Assembly: GCA_913049565.1 (NCBI GenBank) | Contig: CAJWZG010000052.1 | Coordinates: forward strand, 1 to 13,555 | Length of the DNA stretch: 13,555 nucleotides | Source: an uncultured Gammaproteobacteria bacterium | GTDB taxonomy: Bacteria > Pseudomonadota > Gammaproteobacteria > Pseudomonadales > Azotimanducaceae_A | Direction of reading: 5' to 3' | Shown here: piece after piece, positions 6,695-13,555 of the stretch | Layout of the letters: each line of letters opens with the position of its first letter | Position numbering within the stretch: position 1 is the first letter of the stretch | Notes under the pieces: generated by a model | The model's input: the letters and a program-made list of their open reading frames with translations, nothing else | What the model was told of the DNA's origin: nothing | Databases searched by the model: none | Position numbers and translations under genes: made by a program

Positions 6695-7855
6695 TCAACG
6701 CAGCATAGCCGGGTAATCTAGCGCTGCACCCCACAAGACCTGAGCCACACTAGCGTAGCGCGACTCGTTGACGAAACCGTGGTGGCGAAGGGTTTCCATG
6801 TCGCGATTGATTCGATCCAAAGGGTGGCCTCGCTCGGTCATAGTCGTGCCCGCAACATTGCCCATCAAACGCACCACCTCGGCTGACGTCTGCACGGCGT
6901 GAGTGCCTGCAAGATACAAATCTGCGCGGTGCTCTGGCGTTGCCTCTGAACCGTCGACCGCGCGCTGCCAAGTCACCTCCAGCGCGTTGTAGAACATTAG
7001 CCTTGCCGAGCGATACATGGCCAGCGCACGGCCAAAGTGACCCTGAGCCATATGTTTTTCCGTCAATTTACTCGCCCCCCCACCCGGGGTTTTGACTTTA
7101 ACCAAGGCAGCAACTTCGTCAATCGATTGCTTCGCAAGGCTCAATGCAACGGGCACATAGGTGGCAAACACGATGCGCGAGGGACAACGATAAAGCGCGC
7201 CTTGATAGTACTGATTCATCGGCGTTTCTGCTGTTGCTGGTGCAACCACCTGAATCGCAGGAACCGTCACGTGGTCAATCAACACGTCGTTACTGCCTGA
7301 GCCACGCATCCCCAACGTATCCCAATTGTCCTGCACCTGGCAGTCTTCTATCGCAATCACCGCGTTGTGCATTTCACCGTCTATCATGACAGGTGACATA
7401 ATCCACTGTGCAAAGTTGCAGCCACTCACAAAGCGCTGGGTGCCGGAAATTTCTACCCCACGCGGTACTCGCTTGCCTTGCAGCGGTGTATGACCACTGG
7501 CAGAAATCAATCTATCCGGATCATCTGCCCACAGGGTTTCAACCAGTTCTGCAGGCCACTTAGCCGCCATGAGTTTGGCAGCATTGAAAACCATCACATG
7601 CCATGCAGCAGCCGTGTCAGCGTTCGCAACTTCCTCGCATACGGCGGCGCAGGTCATAGGGTTTACCTCATCACCACCCAACCCGGTAGGCAAGAACAAT
7701 CGCGGAATTCTCGCTTGCACGATGGCCGCAAAACTCTCCTCGTGTAACCGGCATGCTTGCTCTGACCAGGCTGAATGCGTTACCCACTGGCTTTGTACGG
7801 CATCAACCCGGGCTAACGCTTGTTGTTGTTCTGTAAGTTGCTGCTGTGCTGTCAC
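6695..7855 (-). CDS. Acyl-CoA dehydrogenase-fold flavoprotein, DszC/HpaH-type monooxygenase-like
   Basis: This 386-residue protein has the three-domain acyl-CoA dehydrogenase fold: an N-terminal helical domain (about 15-115), a central beta domain (about 120-215, including the LGMRGSGSNDV motif at 181-191) and a C-terminal helical bundle (about 230-386). The C-terminus contains RDMETLRHHGFV at 351-362 and lacks an obvious catalytic glutamate of classical dehydrogenases. This fits the branch of flavin-dependent monooxygenases such as DszC and HpaH-type hydroxylases, which use reduced flavin and oxygen. No flavin reductase partner is visible nearby. The substrate is unknown; true dehydrogenase activity cannot be excluded. 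The start is GTG at 7853-7855, with AGGAG 5 bases upstream. That site overlaps the end of a possible 53-codon ORF. Confidence 0.88.
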   Translation of the reverse strand: MTAQQQLTEQQQALARVDAVQSQWVTHSAWSEQACRLHEESFAAIVQARIPRLFLPTGLGGDEVNPMTCAAVCEEVANADTAAAWHVMVFNAAKLMAAKWPAELVETLWADDPDRLISASGHTPLQGKRVPRGVEISGTQRFVSGCNFAQWIMSPVMIDGEMHNAVIAIEDCQVQDNWDTLGMRGSGSNDVLIDHVTVPAIQVVAPATAETPMNQYYQGALYRCPSRIVFATYVPVALSLAKQSIDEVAALVKVKTPGGGASKLTEKHMAQGHFGRALAMYRSARLMFYNALEVTWQRAVDGSEATPEHRADLYLAGTHAVQTSAEVVRLMGNVAGTTMTERGHPLDRINRDMETLRHHGFVNESRYASVAQVLWGAALDYPAMLR

Positions 7856-7863
7856 GAGCTCTC

Positions 7864-8025
7864 CTAGTCAATAACCCCGCTGGCCAATCTCTTGGTTTCA
7901 AATCGCCCGAGATGTTTTGCATCTCTCATTAGGCGCATGCTCTGTTGCACACCAAACCCGACAATTGTCTCGCCTCGAAACAGTAAAGCCAATTGAGCGA
8001 GGGGTGTAGGAAAATTTCTTAGCAT
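7864..8025 (-). CDS. Possible small ORF of 53 codons upstream of the flavoprotein gene
   Basis: An open frame runs from ATG 8023-8025 to TAG 7864-7866 and encodes 53 residues. It begins MLRNFPTPLAQLALLF and continues with a basic, amphipathic second half containing FGVQQSMRLMRDAK. The frame is open about 13 further codons upstream without another standard start. Its stop overlaps the ribosome-binding site of the GTG-started flavoprotein gene, an arrangement typical of translational coupling. Against it, no clear ribosome-binding site precedes the ATG, and the family is not recognised. It could also be the degraded C-terminus of a lost gene. Confidence 0.35.
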   Translation of the reverse strand: MLRNFPTPLAQLALLFRGETIVGFGVQQSMRLMRDAKHLGRFETKRLASGVID

Positions 8026-8302
8026 TTTTGTCGACGCTAAGGTATTGAGTTCGTTGGACTTTCACATATTGAAACAATTTGTCTCGATTGTGCGGCTTTT
8101 CTTCCCTGCAAACTTCTGTATTCTTGTCGTCCTCACCAGCCGGAGCTGTACATGCATACAGTAATTCCTCGGCAGGGCGATTGCATTGATGCTGCGATAG
8201 CTCGGCTGGTTGAGACCAACCACCCCCTCTTGATCAAGCCAGCTATAACAGTCACACCAGCCCGCTGTTCACCCGCCAACAAGCACGAAGCATCGCGCTC
8301 TA
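8026..8302. other. Intergenic stretch without a confident gene
   Basis: This gap lies between the leftward flavoprotein cluster and the 3' end of cysQ. It holds a small hairpin (TGGTTG at 8207-8212 with CAACCA at 8217-8222) that has no T-run on either side. It also holds the start of a 75-codon + strand ORF (8152-8379) that has a GGAG site 6 bases upstream but runs antisense into cysQ. Any promoter for the 6045-8025 cluster should lie in this region, but none with good -35 and -10 boxes was found. Confidence 0.5.
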
Positions 8303-9151
8303 TCACTGTTTTGGAAATTGTGGCAGCTCCTCCAGCCACGGGAGATCCCCATTGGCCACGGCTAAGAATTCTGGATTAAGCAAACTTTCTTTGGTGTTGT
8401 AAGCCAGCACATGACCATCAGGCGTATAGACGTTACCCCCCGCGGCGGTAAGTACAGCTTGAGCAGCACCAATATCCCACTCACTGGTTGGCCCCAACCT
8501 CGGATAAATGTCCGCACCACCCTCAGCCAACACGCACAGCTTTAGCGAACTACCAACAGGCCTGCGTTCTAGCCCTGAATACTGTGACTCTAACTCACTC
8601 AAATAAGCCTCTAAGCGCTCACCGCCATGATTTCGACTTGCGACAACCCGGATTGGATTCGATGTTTCGACCTCGCCCTTTCCTCCGATCGTCCTCGATT
8701 GGCCGTCTTCTACCACATAGGCACGACGATCGGGTTCGCTTTGTCTGATATCACCGACATAAACCTTGTTTTGCACCGGCACACCGACAATGCCAAAGAC
8801 AGGTTCGTGCCCATCGATAAGCGCAATATTGACGGTAAATTCACCATTGCGATTAACGAATTCCTTGGTGCCATCCAGCGGATCTACCAGCCAATAGCGC
8901 TGCCATTGACACCGCACGGCGAACTCGGGTGGCGCTGCCTCCTCGGAGATAACCGGAATATCCGGCGTTAAAGCCGTCAGCCCCGCTAAAATGACGTGAT
9001 GCGCCGCCAAATCCGCCTGAGTCAACGGCGATTCATCGTCCTTAGCCTGCACTTCAAATTCTGTGTTGTAGACATCGAGTATGCGTACCCCAGCCTCTTC
9101 AACGATTTCCACTAAACGTGTTACCCAGTCTTGGGGAATGGGGTCAGCCAT
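8303..9151 (-). CDS. cysQ: 3'(2'),5'-bisphosphate nucleotidase CysQ
   Basis: This 282-residue member of the inositol monophosphatase/FIG superfamily hydrolyses 3'-phosphoadenosine 5'-phosphate to AMP and phosphate. That clears the by-product of sulfate assimilation. The Mg2+ site is visible as E70 in ISEEA, the DPLDGT motif with D90 and D93, and the downstream W225-D226 (SEWDIGAA). The NGEFTVNIALI segment is also characteristic. The frame is open to a TTG at 9184 overlapping the nudE stop. ATG 9149-9151 is preferred because AAGGA lies 6 bases upstream and the family begins about there. It follows nudE by 29 bases on the same strand, an arrangement also seen in other gammaproteobacteria as I recall, and is probably co-transcribed with it. 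Confidence 0.93.
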   Translation of the reverse strand: MADPIPQDWVTRLVEIVEEAGVRILDVYNTEFEVQAKDDESPLTQADLAAHHVILAGLTALTPDIPVISEEAAPPEFAVRCQWQRYWLVDPLDGTKEFVNRNGEFTVNIALIDGHEPVFGIVGVPVQNKVYVGDIRQSEPDRRAYVVEDGQSRTIGGKGEVETSNPIRVVASRNHGGERLEAYLSELESQYSGLERRPVGSSLKLCVLAEGGADIYPRLGPTSEWDIGAAQAVLTAAGGNVYTPDGHVLAYNTKESLLNPEFLAVANGDLPWLEELPQFPKQ

Positions 9152-9180
9152 GCCGGTTCCTTTTGCATTGGTGGTTTTGA

Positions 9181-9729
9181 TCAACGACCGCTCTGTTTAA
9201 TTTGAGGTAAGCAGAGGGTTAAAGCGGCTATCGCCCTTGCTTCATAAAATTCGTCATGAGCCAACAACTCATCAAGCCGTGCTAACGGCCAGAGCACCTG
9301 TTCGGGAGGCTCAGGCTCATCTCCCGGTAACTTGTGCGGGTAAAGATCTTTGGCCATAACCACGTTAATCGTGAATCCCATATGCCCCGGCGCAATGCTC
9401 AATCGTTTTATAAAACGAACATCCCGAGCACCGAACCCGGCTTCCTCCGCCAGCTCTCTACTAGCGGCATCCTCAAGACTTTCGCCTGGATCCACTGCAC
9501 CCTTGGGTAGCGTCAGCTGAAACTCGTGAAACCCTGCAGCATATTCTCGAATAAGCACTAGCTCGTCATTATCGTTTACTGCAACGACTATGACTCCTTG
9601 CTCGCCGATCGCCGGCAATCTCTCGTAAACGCGTTCAACGCCATTACTGAAGGTTAAATGCATCGCTTCGATTTTGAAAAAGCGGCTTTGCGCTAATAAT
9701 TCCGTCTTGCGAATTGTCGGTAAGGGCAT
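9181..9729 (-). CDS. nudE: ADP compounds hydrolase NudE (Nudix hydrolase)
   Basis: This 182-residue Nudix hydrolase is the NudE type, which cleaves ADP-ribose, Ap3A, NADH and similar ADP-X compounds to AMP plus a phosphoryl product. The full Nudix box GX5EX7REUXEEXGU spans about residues 77-99, with metal-binding glutamates E92, E95 and E96. Further NudE-specific similarity is seen in SRFFKIEA, FSNGVERVYERL, LIREYAAG, GDEPEPPEQVLWPLA and FYEARAIAAL, which closely parallel the E. coli protein. ATG 9727-9729 is chosen; an in-frame GTG lies 4 codons upstream at 9741. It is the first gene of the nudE-cysQ unit and diverges from yrfG across 120 bases. Confidence 0.93.
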   Translation of the reverse strand: MPLPTIRKTELLAQSRFFKIEAMHLTFSNGVERVYERLPAIGEQGVIVVAVNDNDELVLIREYAAGFHEFQLTLPKGAVDPGESLEDAASRELAEEAGFGARDVRFIKRLSIAPGHMGFTINVVMAKDLYPHKLPGDEPEPPEQVLWPLARLDELLAHDEFYEARAIAALTLCLPQIKQSGR

Positions 9730-9801
9730 GGTAATTAACACTCTGGTTCGCCGGCGTAGAGGTTAGTATAGGCACCATTAACCACATCTGGCGGCTTTTC
9801 A

Positions 9802-9829
9802 TTGCACGAAAAGTATCTATCGCTATAAC
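9802..9829 (+). promoter_or_regulatory. Possible sigma-70 promoter for yrfG-hslR-hslO
   Basis: In the 120-base divergent gap between nudE and yrfG, TTGCAC (9802-9807) and TATAAC (9824-9829) are separated by 16 bases. The -10 matches consensus at five of six bases and the -35 at three. On the opposite strand TATACT at 9765-9770 could be the -10 for nudE, but without a good -35. Both are inferences by inspection. Confidence 0.3.
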
Positions 9830-9849
9830 CCGAACTCTTCAGCAACTCT

Positions 9850-10533
9850 ATGAACAGCAACTCACAAAACCCATTAGTGCCTTGGCAGCAGATCGATACC
9901 GTTCTCTTGGATATGGACGGCACTCTTTTGGATTTAAATTACGACAACACGATCTTTTCTCAGCTGTTGCCCACCGCCTATGCCAAGCGCCACCAGTTAT
10001 CCAATGAAGACGCGCAGCAGCAGCTGCACGGCCATATGATGGGGCTCATTGGCACCATGAAGTTTTACCAGCTGGATTATTGGCGAGACTTTACTGGCCT
10101 GAACATGATGGCCCTGCATGAGGAAGCAGTGGATTTAATTCAGTTTCTGCCCGGCGCGGCCGACTTCCTGCAGCGTCTCTCGCAAAGCCCGAAACGCACG
10201 CTCATCGTCACCAATGCAGATCGGCAATCCTTCCAGATCAAAGACAGAGCCTTAAAGCTCACAGCCAAGGTAGACGTTGTGGTTTCCAGCCACGATTATC
10301 TGACACCCAAAGAGCAGCCTGCCTTCTGGCAAAATTTAGTCGAACAAGAGGGGATAAACCCCGCAACAAGTTTATTTATCGACGACACAACACGCGTACT
10401 CGACAGCGCCAAAGATTTCGGCATTGGTTTTACGTTGGCTATGGCAAAACCTGACACCCATAGACCTGCCAAAAAAACTTTGGATTACCCAAACTTTGAA
10501 AACTTCAAACAACTCTTAGTGGGTTTCAAATGA
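9850..10533 (+). CDS. yrfG: GMP/IMP nucleotidase YrfG (HAD family)
   Basis: This 227-residue HAD phosphatase dephosphorylates purine nucleoside monophosphates (GMP, IMP) in E. coli. Motif I is LLDMDGTLLDL with D21 and D23. Motif II is IVTNAD with T121. Motif III is K154 in PKEQP, and motif IV is IDDTTRVLDSA with D178 and D179. The N-terminal WQQIDTVLLDMDGTLLDLNYDN region is characteristic of YrfG. No strong ribosome-binding site precedes the ATG. The stop overlaps the hslR start by ATGA, so translation is coupled. Linkage to hslR, hslO and pckA matches E. coli gene order and strengthens the name. Confidence 0.92.
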   Translation: MNSNSQNPLVPWQQIDTVLLDMDGTLLDLNYDNTIFSQLLPTAYAKRHQLSNEDAQQQLHGHMMGLIGTMKFYQLDYWRDFTGLNMMALHEEAVDLIQFLPGAADFLQRLSQSPKRTLIVTNADRQSFQIKDRALKLTAKVDVVVSSHDYLTPKEQPAFWQNLVEQEGINPATSLFIDDTTRVLDSAKDFGIGFTLAMAKPDTHRPAKKTLDYPNFENFKQLLVGFK

Positions 10534-10937
10534 GTAGTGTGCGGATCGATCGTTGGCTTTGGGCGGCGCGATTCTTTAAAACTCGCTCTCTTGCGAAATC
10601 CGCGGTCGAAGGCGGGAAAGTTCACCTAGATAGCAAGCGAGTCAAGCCGTCGAAAGACATGAGGCTGGGACAAACGCTGGAAATTCGTCGAGGCGATATG
10701 GTGCAGACCGTGATCGTCAAGGCCCTGTCTGAACAGCGTGGACCGGCAACACAAGCTCAAATGCTCTTTGAAGAAACCGCGGAGAGCATAGAGCTCAGAG
10801 AAACTCGCAGAAGCGTACTGCGTATGGAGCGGGCTGGCCTGGCTGTACCGAGCGGGCGCCCGGACAAAAAAGATCGAAGAGCACTGGCCCAGCTACGTGG
10901 ACTCGATTTGCACTGGCAAGAAAACCTCGAGGAATAA
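10530..10937 (+). CDS. hslR: Heat shock protein 15 (ribosome-associated, S4 domain)
   Basis: This 135-residue protein is close to the E. coli length of 133. An S4 RNA-binding domain fills about residues 4-70: RIDRWLWAARFFKTRSLA, then GGKVHLDSKRVKPSKDMRLG. It is followed by a basic tail with RPDKKDRRALAQLRG. Hsp15 binds free 50S subunits carrying a stalled peptidyl-tRNA and helps recycle them. The start overlaps the yrfG stop by four bases, and hslO begins 23 bases after its stop, consistent with one heat-inducible message. Heat regulation is known for the family and was not read from a promoter here. Confidence 0.94.
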   Translation: MSSVRIDRWLWAARFFKTRSLAKSAVEGGKVHLDSKRVKPSKDMRLGQTLEIRRGDMVQTVIVKALSEQRGPATQAQMLFEETAESIELRETRRSVLRMERAGLAVPSGRPDKKDRRALAQLRGLDLHWQENLEE

Positions 10938-10960
10938 CTCTACCTATTGGATCTTACTGT

Positions 10961-11881
10961 ATGGACTCTCTTCATCGCTTCAGTTTTTCAAATTTGCCTA
11001 TTCGTGGTCAGTGGGTGCGACTGCAGTCGACACTGAAAGCCGCATCCGAGTATCGAGACTATCCCAGTCAAGTGAACGGTCTGTTAGGACAAATGCTCGC
11101 AACGGTGGCAATGGTAGCAGACAACCTCAAATTTTCAGGAGCCGTCGCGCTACAGTCGCAGGGCAACGGCGCGCTGCGGCGCTCGCTCGCGGAATGTCGC
11201 AACCATTCGCATCTGCGCGGTGTTATGCATTTGACTGATGACGCGAGCTTCCCGACCAACGACCGAGATATCAGCGCTTGGTTAGGACAAGGCCAGCTGG
11301 CTTTAACACTGATACCCGACGAAGAAACGGGTATGCAGCCGTATCAAGGATTAGTGGCCCTTGAGCACCACGATTTAGCGAAGTGCCTAGAGCGCTACTT
11401 TGAACAATCAGAACAACTCGATACGCGACTTCATTTCGCCAACATTGCTCATGCGCAGGGCTTGTGCGTCACCGGCCTGCTACTGCAAAGACTGCCAAAT
11501 CACCCCAACGCCTCTGATTCCGAATGCGATGCCGCGCAAGATGCCTGGGAAACGCTGACTGCGCTCGCTGCCACCGTGACAACAGATGAGCTTTCGGCCT
11601 TGGACGTTGAGACTTTACTGCACCGTTTGTTCCATGAATTCCCATGCACATTGCAGAAAGCAAAACAGCTGCTGTATCAGTGCACATGCAACCAAAACCG
11701 TACCGACAGTACGTTAATGATGCTGGGCGAGGAGGATTTACTGGCCTTACTGCAAGAGCGCGGTGAGATCACCGTGGATTGTGAGTTTTGTGGCTGCCGT
11801 TACATCTACGACCAGATGGGCATCAGCCGGGTAATCGAGCAGCTGGGTGCGCATGGTGGCCATAGTCAGCCCACTCATTGA
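10961..11881 (+). CDS. hslO: Hsp33, redox-regulated molecular chaperone
   Basis: This 306-residue cytosolic chaperone is activated by oxidation. The N-terminal substrate-binding domain occupies about residues 1-175, with LLGQMLATVAMVADNLKFSGAVALQ-type sequence in its core. The C-terminal zinc switch has C241-x-C243, then 30 residues, then C274-x2-C277, the same spacing as E. coli Hsp33. In the reduced state these four cysteines hold zinc; oxidants release it and unfold the linker to expose the client-binding surface. An extra cysteine, C279, lies two residues after the last ligand. A weak GGA site lies 9 bases before the ATG. It closes the yrfG-hslR-hslO run; no intrinsic terminator was seen after it. 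Confidence 0.95.
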   Translation: MDSLHRFSFSNLPIRGQWVRLQSTLKAASEYRDYPSQVNGLLGQMLATVAMVADNLKFSGAVALQSQGNGALRRSLAECRNHSHLRGVMHLTDDASFPTNDRDISAWLGQGQLALTLIPDEETGMQPYQGLVALEHHDLAKCLERYFEQSEQLDTRLHFANIAHAQGLCVTGLLLQRLPNHPNASDSECDAAQDAWETLTALAATVTTDELSALDVETLLHRLFHEFPCTLQKAKQLLYQCTCNQNRTDSTLMMLGEEDLLALLQERGEITVDCEFCGCRYIYDQMGISRVIEQLGAHGGHSQPTH

Positions 11882-12004
11882 ACATTGCGAGCACGTTTTA
11901 CGCCAAGGCAAGCAACATATGCCCATATTTCTTTCGTCCCAAGAATGAGTTTCTCTGGCATACTCGGCGGTCGCAAAAAAATCCAATTCAGAACGTAAAA
12001 TATC
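11882..12004 (+). promoter_or_regulatory. hslO-pckA intergenic region, presumed pckA promoter
   Basis: The 123-base gap probably carries the pckA promoter, since pckA is normally expressed separately from hslO. CATACT at 11959-11964 could act as a -10 box, but no good -35 is present at the right distance. No T-run terminator after hslO and no recognisable Cra-type operator were found. Confidence 0.25.
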
Positions 12005-13537
12005 ATGACTACCAACACGCTTATTGATTTGCCTACCGCTCGTTTAGCTGAGCAGGCCGTCACGCGCGGCGAGGGCAAGTTCGCCAGTAATGGCGCCATC
12101 GTCGTTGAGACCGGGGCCCGCACGGGCCGCTCTCCCAAGGATCGCTTTATTGTTGACGAGCCATCAACGTCTGAATCCATCGACTGGGGCGATATCAACC
12201 AACCTATTGCGGCAGACGTGTTCGAGCAATTATGGGATCGGGTGCAGGTGCATTTGGGTGAACGTGAGAAATTTTTATCTCATCTTCATGTTGGAGCAGA
12301 TCCTGAACACTATCTGCCTATCGAAGTCACGACAGAGTATGCCTGGCACACTTTGTTTGGCCGGTCACTGTTTATTACCCCAGACCACTACAACTCTCAC
12401 AACAAAGAAGTTTGGCAAGTAACGAATGCACCCACCTTCCAGTGCGAACCTGCGCGCGATGGTACGAACAGCGAAGGTACGGTGATGATTAACTTCGCTC
12501 AAAGGAAGGTTCTGATTGCGGGCATGCGTTATGCGGGCGAAATGAAGAAATCGATGTTTTCTGTACTGAATTTTTTGCTACCAGAGAAAGATGTACTGCC
12601 AATGCACTGCTCCGCAAACGCTGGAGCAGGTCAGGATGTGACCCTCTTTTTTGGGCTGTCGGGAACCGGCAAAACCACGCTGTCTGCCGATCCAGATAGA
12701 CTGCTCATCGGGGATGATGAGCACGGCTGGGGGAAGGGCACCGTGTTTAACTTCGAGGGCGGTTGCTACGCCAAGTGCATCGATTTAACGCGCAAGAACG
12801 AACCTGTGATCTTCGATGCAATTCGCTTCGGTGCCATCGTCGAAAACGTAGTGATTGACGACAACCGCAACCCGGACTACGCCGACAGTACGCTGACGGA
12901 AAATACTCGCGCGTGTTATCCTCGCAGCAACATCGACGCAAAGGTTCCAGAGAACCGAGCTGGCGAACCAAACAACATCATCTTTTTGACCTGTGATGTT
13001 AGTGGCGTTTTACCGCCGGTCTCAGTCTTGAGTAAAGAAGCTGCTGCCTATCACTTCCTGTCTGGCTATACCGCAGCAGTCGGCTCTACCGAGGTCGGGT
13101 CAACCGAGGCGTACAAAGCGACTTTTTCTACATGTTTTGGTGCGCCTTTCTTTCCACGTCCAGCGGGCGTCTATGCTGATCTGTTGATCAAGCGTATTGA
13201 AGAGTTTGGTTCGAGGGTTTACCTGGTCAACACGGGCTGGACTGGGGGCGGTTACGGTGTTGGAGAGCGGTTCAATATTCCTACGACCCGAGGAATCATC
13301 GCGGCCATCCAGAACGGCGATTTAGCAGACGCGCAAACAGCTCACCTCAACGGTCTGAACCTGAATATTCCCGTATCAGTCCCGGGTATCGATTCAGCCT
13401 TGCTCAATCCACGGGATACCTGGGCAGACAAAGCGACCTACGATAGCGCTGCTGCGAGTTTGGTTGCGAAGTTTGAGGAAAATTTCAAACGGTTTGAGGT
13501 GGAGCCGGGTATTGTTGCCGCGGGGCCGTCGTCCTAG
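12005..13537 (+). CDS. pckA: Phosphoenolpyruvate carboxykinase (ATP)
   Basis: This 510-residue cytosolic enzyme converts oxaloacetate and ATP to phosphoenolpyruvate, CO2 and ADP, the first committed step of gluconeogenesis. The P-loop (kinase-1a) is GLSGTGKTT at 217-225. Kinase-2 is LIGDDEHGW at 234-242, followed by [11 protein letters not shown] at 251-261 and ENTRACYP at 299-306. RTGRSP at 39-44 contributes to substrate binding. The [12 protein letters not shown] and [23 protein letters not shown] segments resemble Pseudomonas PckA more than the enteric form. The length is normal and the gene is complete. The ATG at 12005 has only a weak ribosome-binding site, but the N-terminus aligns with the family. 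It follows hslO on the same strand, as in E. coli. Confidence 0.97.
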   Translation: MTTNTLIDLPTARLAEQAVTRGEGKFASNGAIVVETGARTGRSPKDRFIVDEPSTSESIDWGDINQPIAADVFEQLWDRVQVHLGEREKFLSHLHVGADPEHYLPIEVTTEYAWHTLFGRSLFITPDHYNSHNKEVWQVTNAPTFQCEPARDGTNSEGTVMINFAQRKVLIAGMRYAGEMKKSMFSVLNFLLPEKDVLPMHCSANAGAGQDVTLFFGLSGTGKTTLSADPDRLLIGDDEHGWGKGTVFNFEGGCYAKCIDLTRKNEPVIFDAIRFGAIVENVVIDDNRNPDYADSTLTENTRACYPRSNIDAKVPENRAGEPNNIIFLTCDVSGVLPPVSVLSKEAAAYHFLSGYTAAVGSTEVGSTEAYKATFSTCFGAPFFPRPAGVYADLLIKRIEEFGSRVYLVNTGWTGGGYGVGERFNIPTTRGIIAAIQNGDLADAQTAHLNGLNLNIPVSVPGIDSALLNPRDTWADKATYDSAAASLVAKFEENFKRFEVEPGIVAAGPSS

Positions 13538-13555
13538 CGGGTTCAATAGTGCGAC

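Noticed and set aside
8207..8222. TGGTTG/CAACCA hairpin downstream of cysQ, considered as its terminator
   Set aside because: The six-base stem has no T-run on either side and lies about 80 bases beyond the stop.
8133..8339. 68-codon minus-strand ORF overlapping the 3' end of cysQ
   Set aside because: It is in a different frame of cysQ for part of its length, has no clear ribosome-binding site and does not resemble a known protein.

Overview
The window reads as an ordinary chromosomal segment of a marine-type gammaproteobacterium. The clearest evidence is the right third, where yrfG, hslR, hslO and pckA follow one another on the + strand, with nudE and cysQ divergent to their left. Linkage of yrfG, hslR, hslO and pckA is a known gammaproteobacterial arrangement (E. 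coli has the same run). The PckA sequence looks closer to the Pseudomonas type than to the enteric type. I cannot assign a genus. No RNA gene, insertion sequence, phage gene, CRISPR array or long repeat was recognised.

Layout. (1) 1-832, minus strand: a GFA-domain (CENP-V type) zinc protein followed by a glutathione S-transferase that runs off the left edge. (2) 985-2136, plus strand: a secreted cytochrome c' and a membrane cytochrome b561, a likely electron-transfer pair. (3) 2152-4542, minus strand: a SAM methyltransferase, an Fe(II)/2-oxoglutarate oxygenase of the isopenicillin N synthase family, and a HAD phosphatase. The HAD gene has no ATG, GTG or TTG upstream of its catalytic aspartate. 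(4) 4604-6005, plus strand: a MerC-like membrane protein with a TTG start, then a PLP cysteine synthase 22 bases later. (5) 6045-8025, minus strand: a possible 53-codon ORF, an acyl-CoA-dehydrogenase-fold protein resembling DszC/HpaH-type flavin monooxygenases, and a NIPSNAP-like protein. (6) 8026-8302: mostly non-coding, no firm feature. (7) 8303-9729, minus strand: nudE then cysQ. (8) 9850-13537, plus strand: yrfG, hslR and hslO, with pckA 123 bases behind.

How the genes fit together. NudE (ADP-ribose and related hydrolysis), CysQ (3'-phosphoadenosine phosphate removal) and YrfG (GMP/IMP nucleotidase) are all nucleotide housekeeping enzymes around one divergent promoter region. HslR and HslO are a ribosome-rescue factor and a redox chaperone. 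CysQ and cysteine synthase both serve sulfur assimilation but lie in different transcription units. The least understood parts are the 6045-8025 oxygenase-like cluster, the methyltransferase/oxygenase/HAD cluster and the MerC/cysteine synthase pair. I did not find a clear undescribed defence or mobile system. The strongest single anomaly is the apparent ATC start of the HAD gene at 2833-2835.
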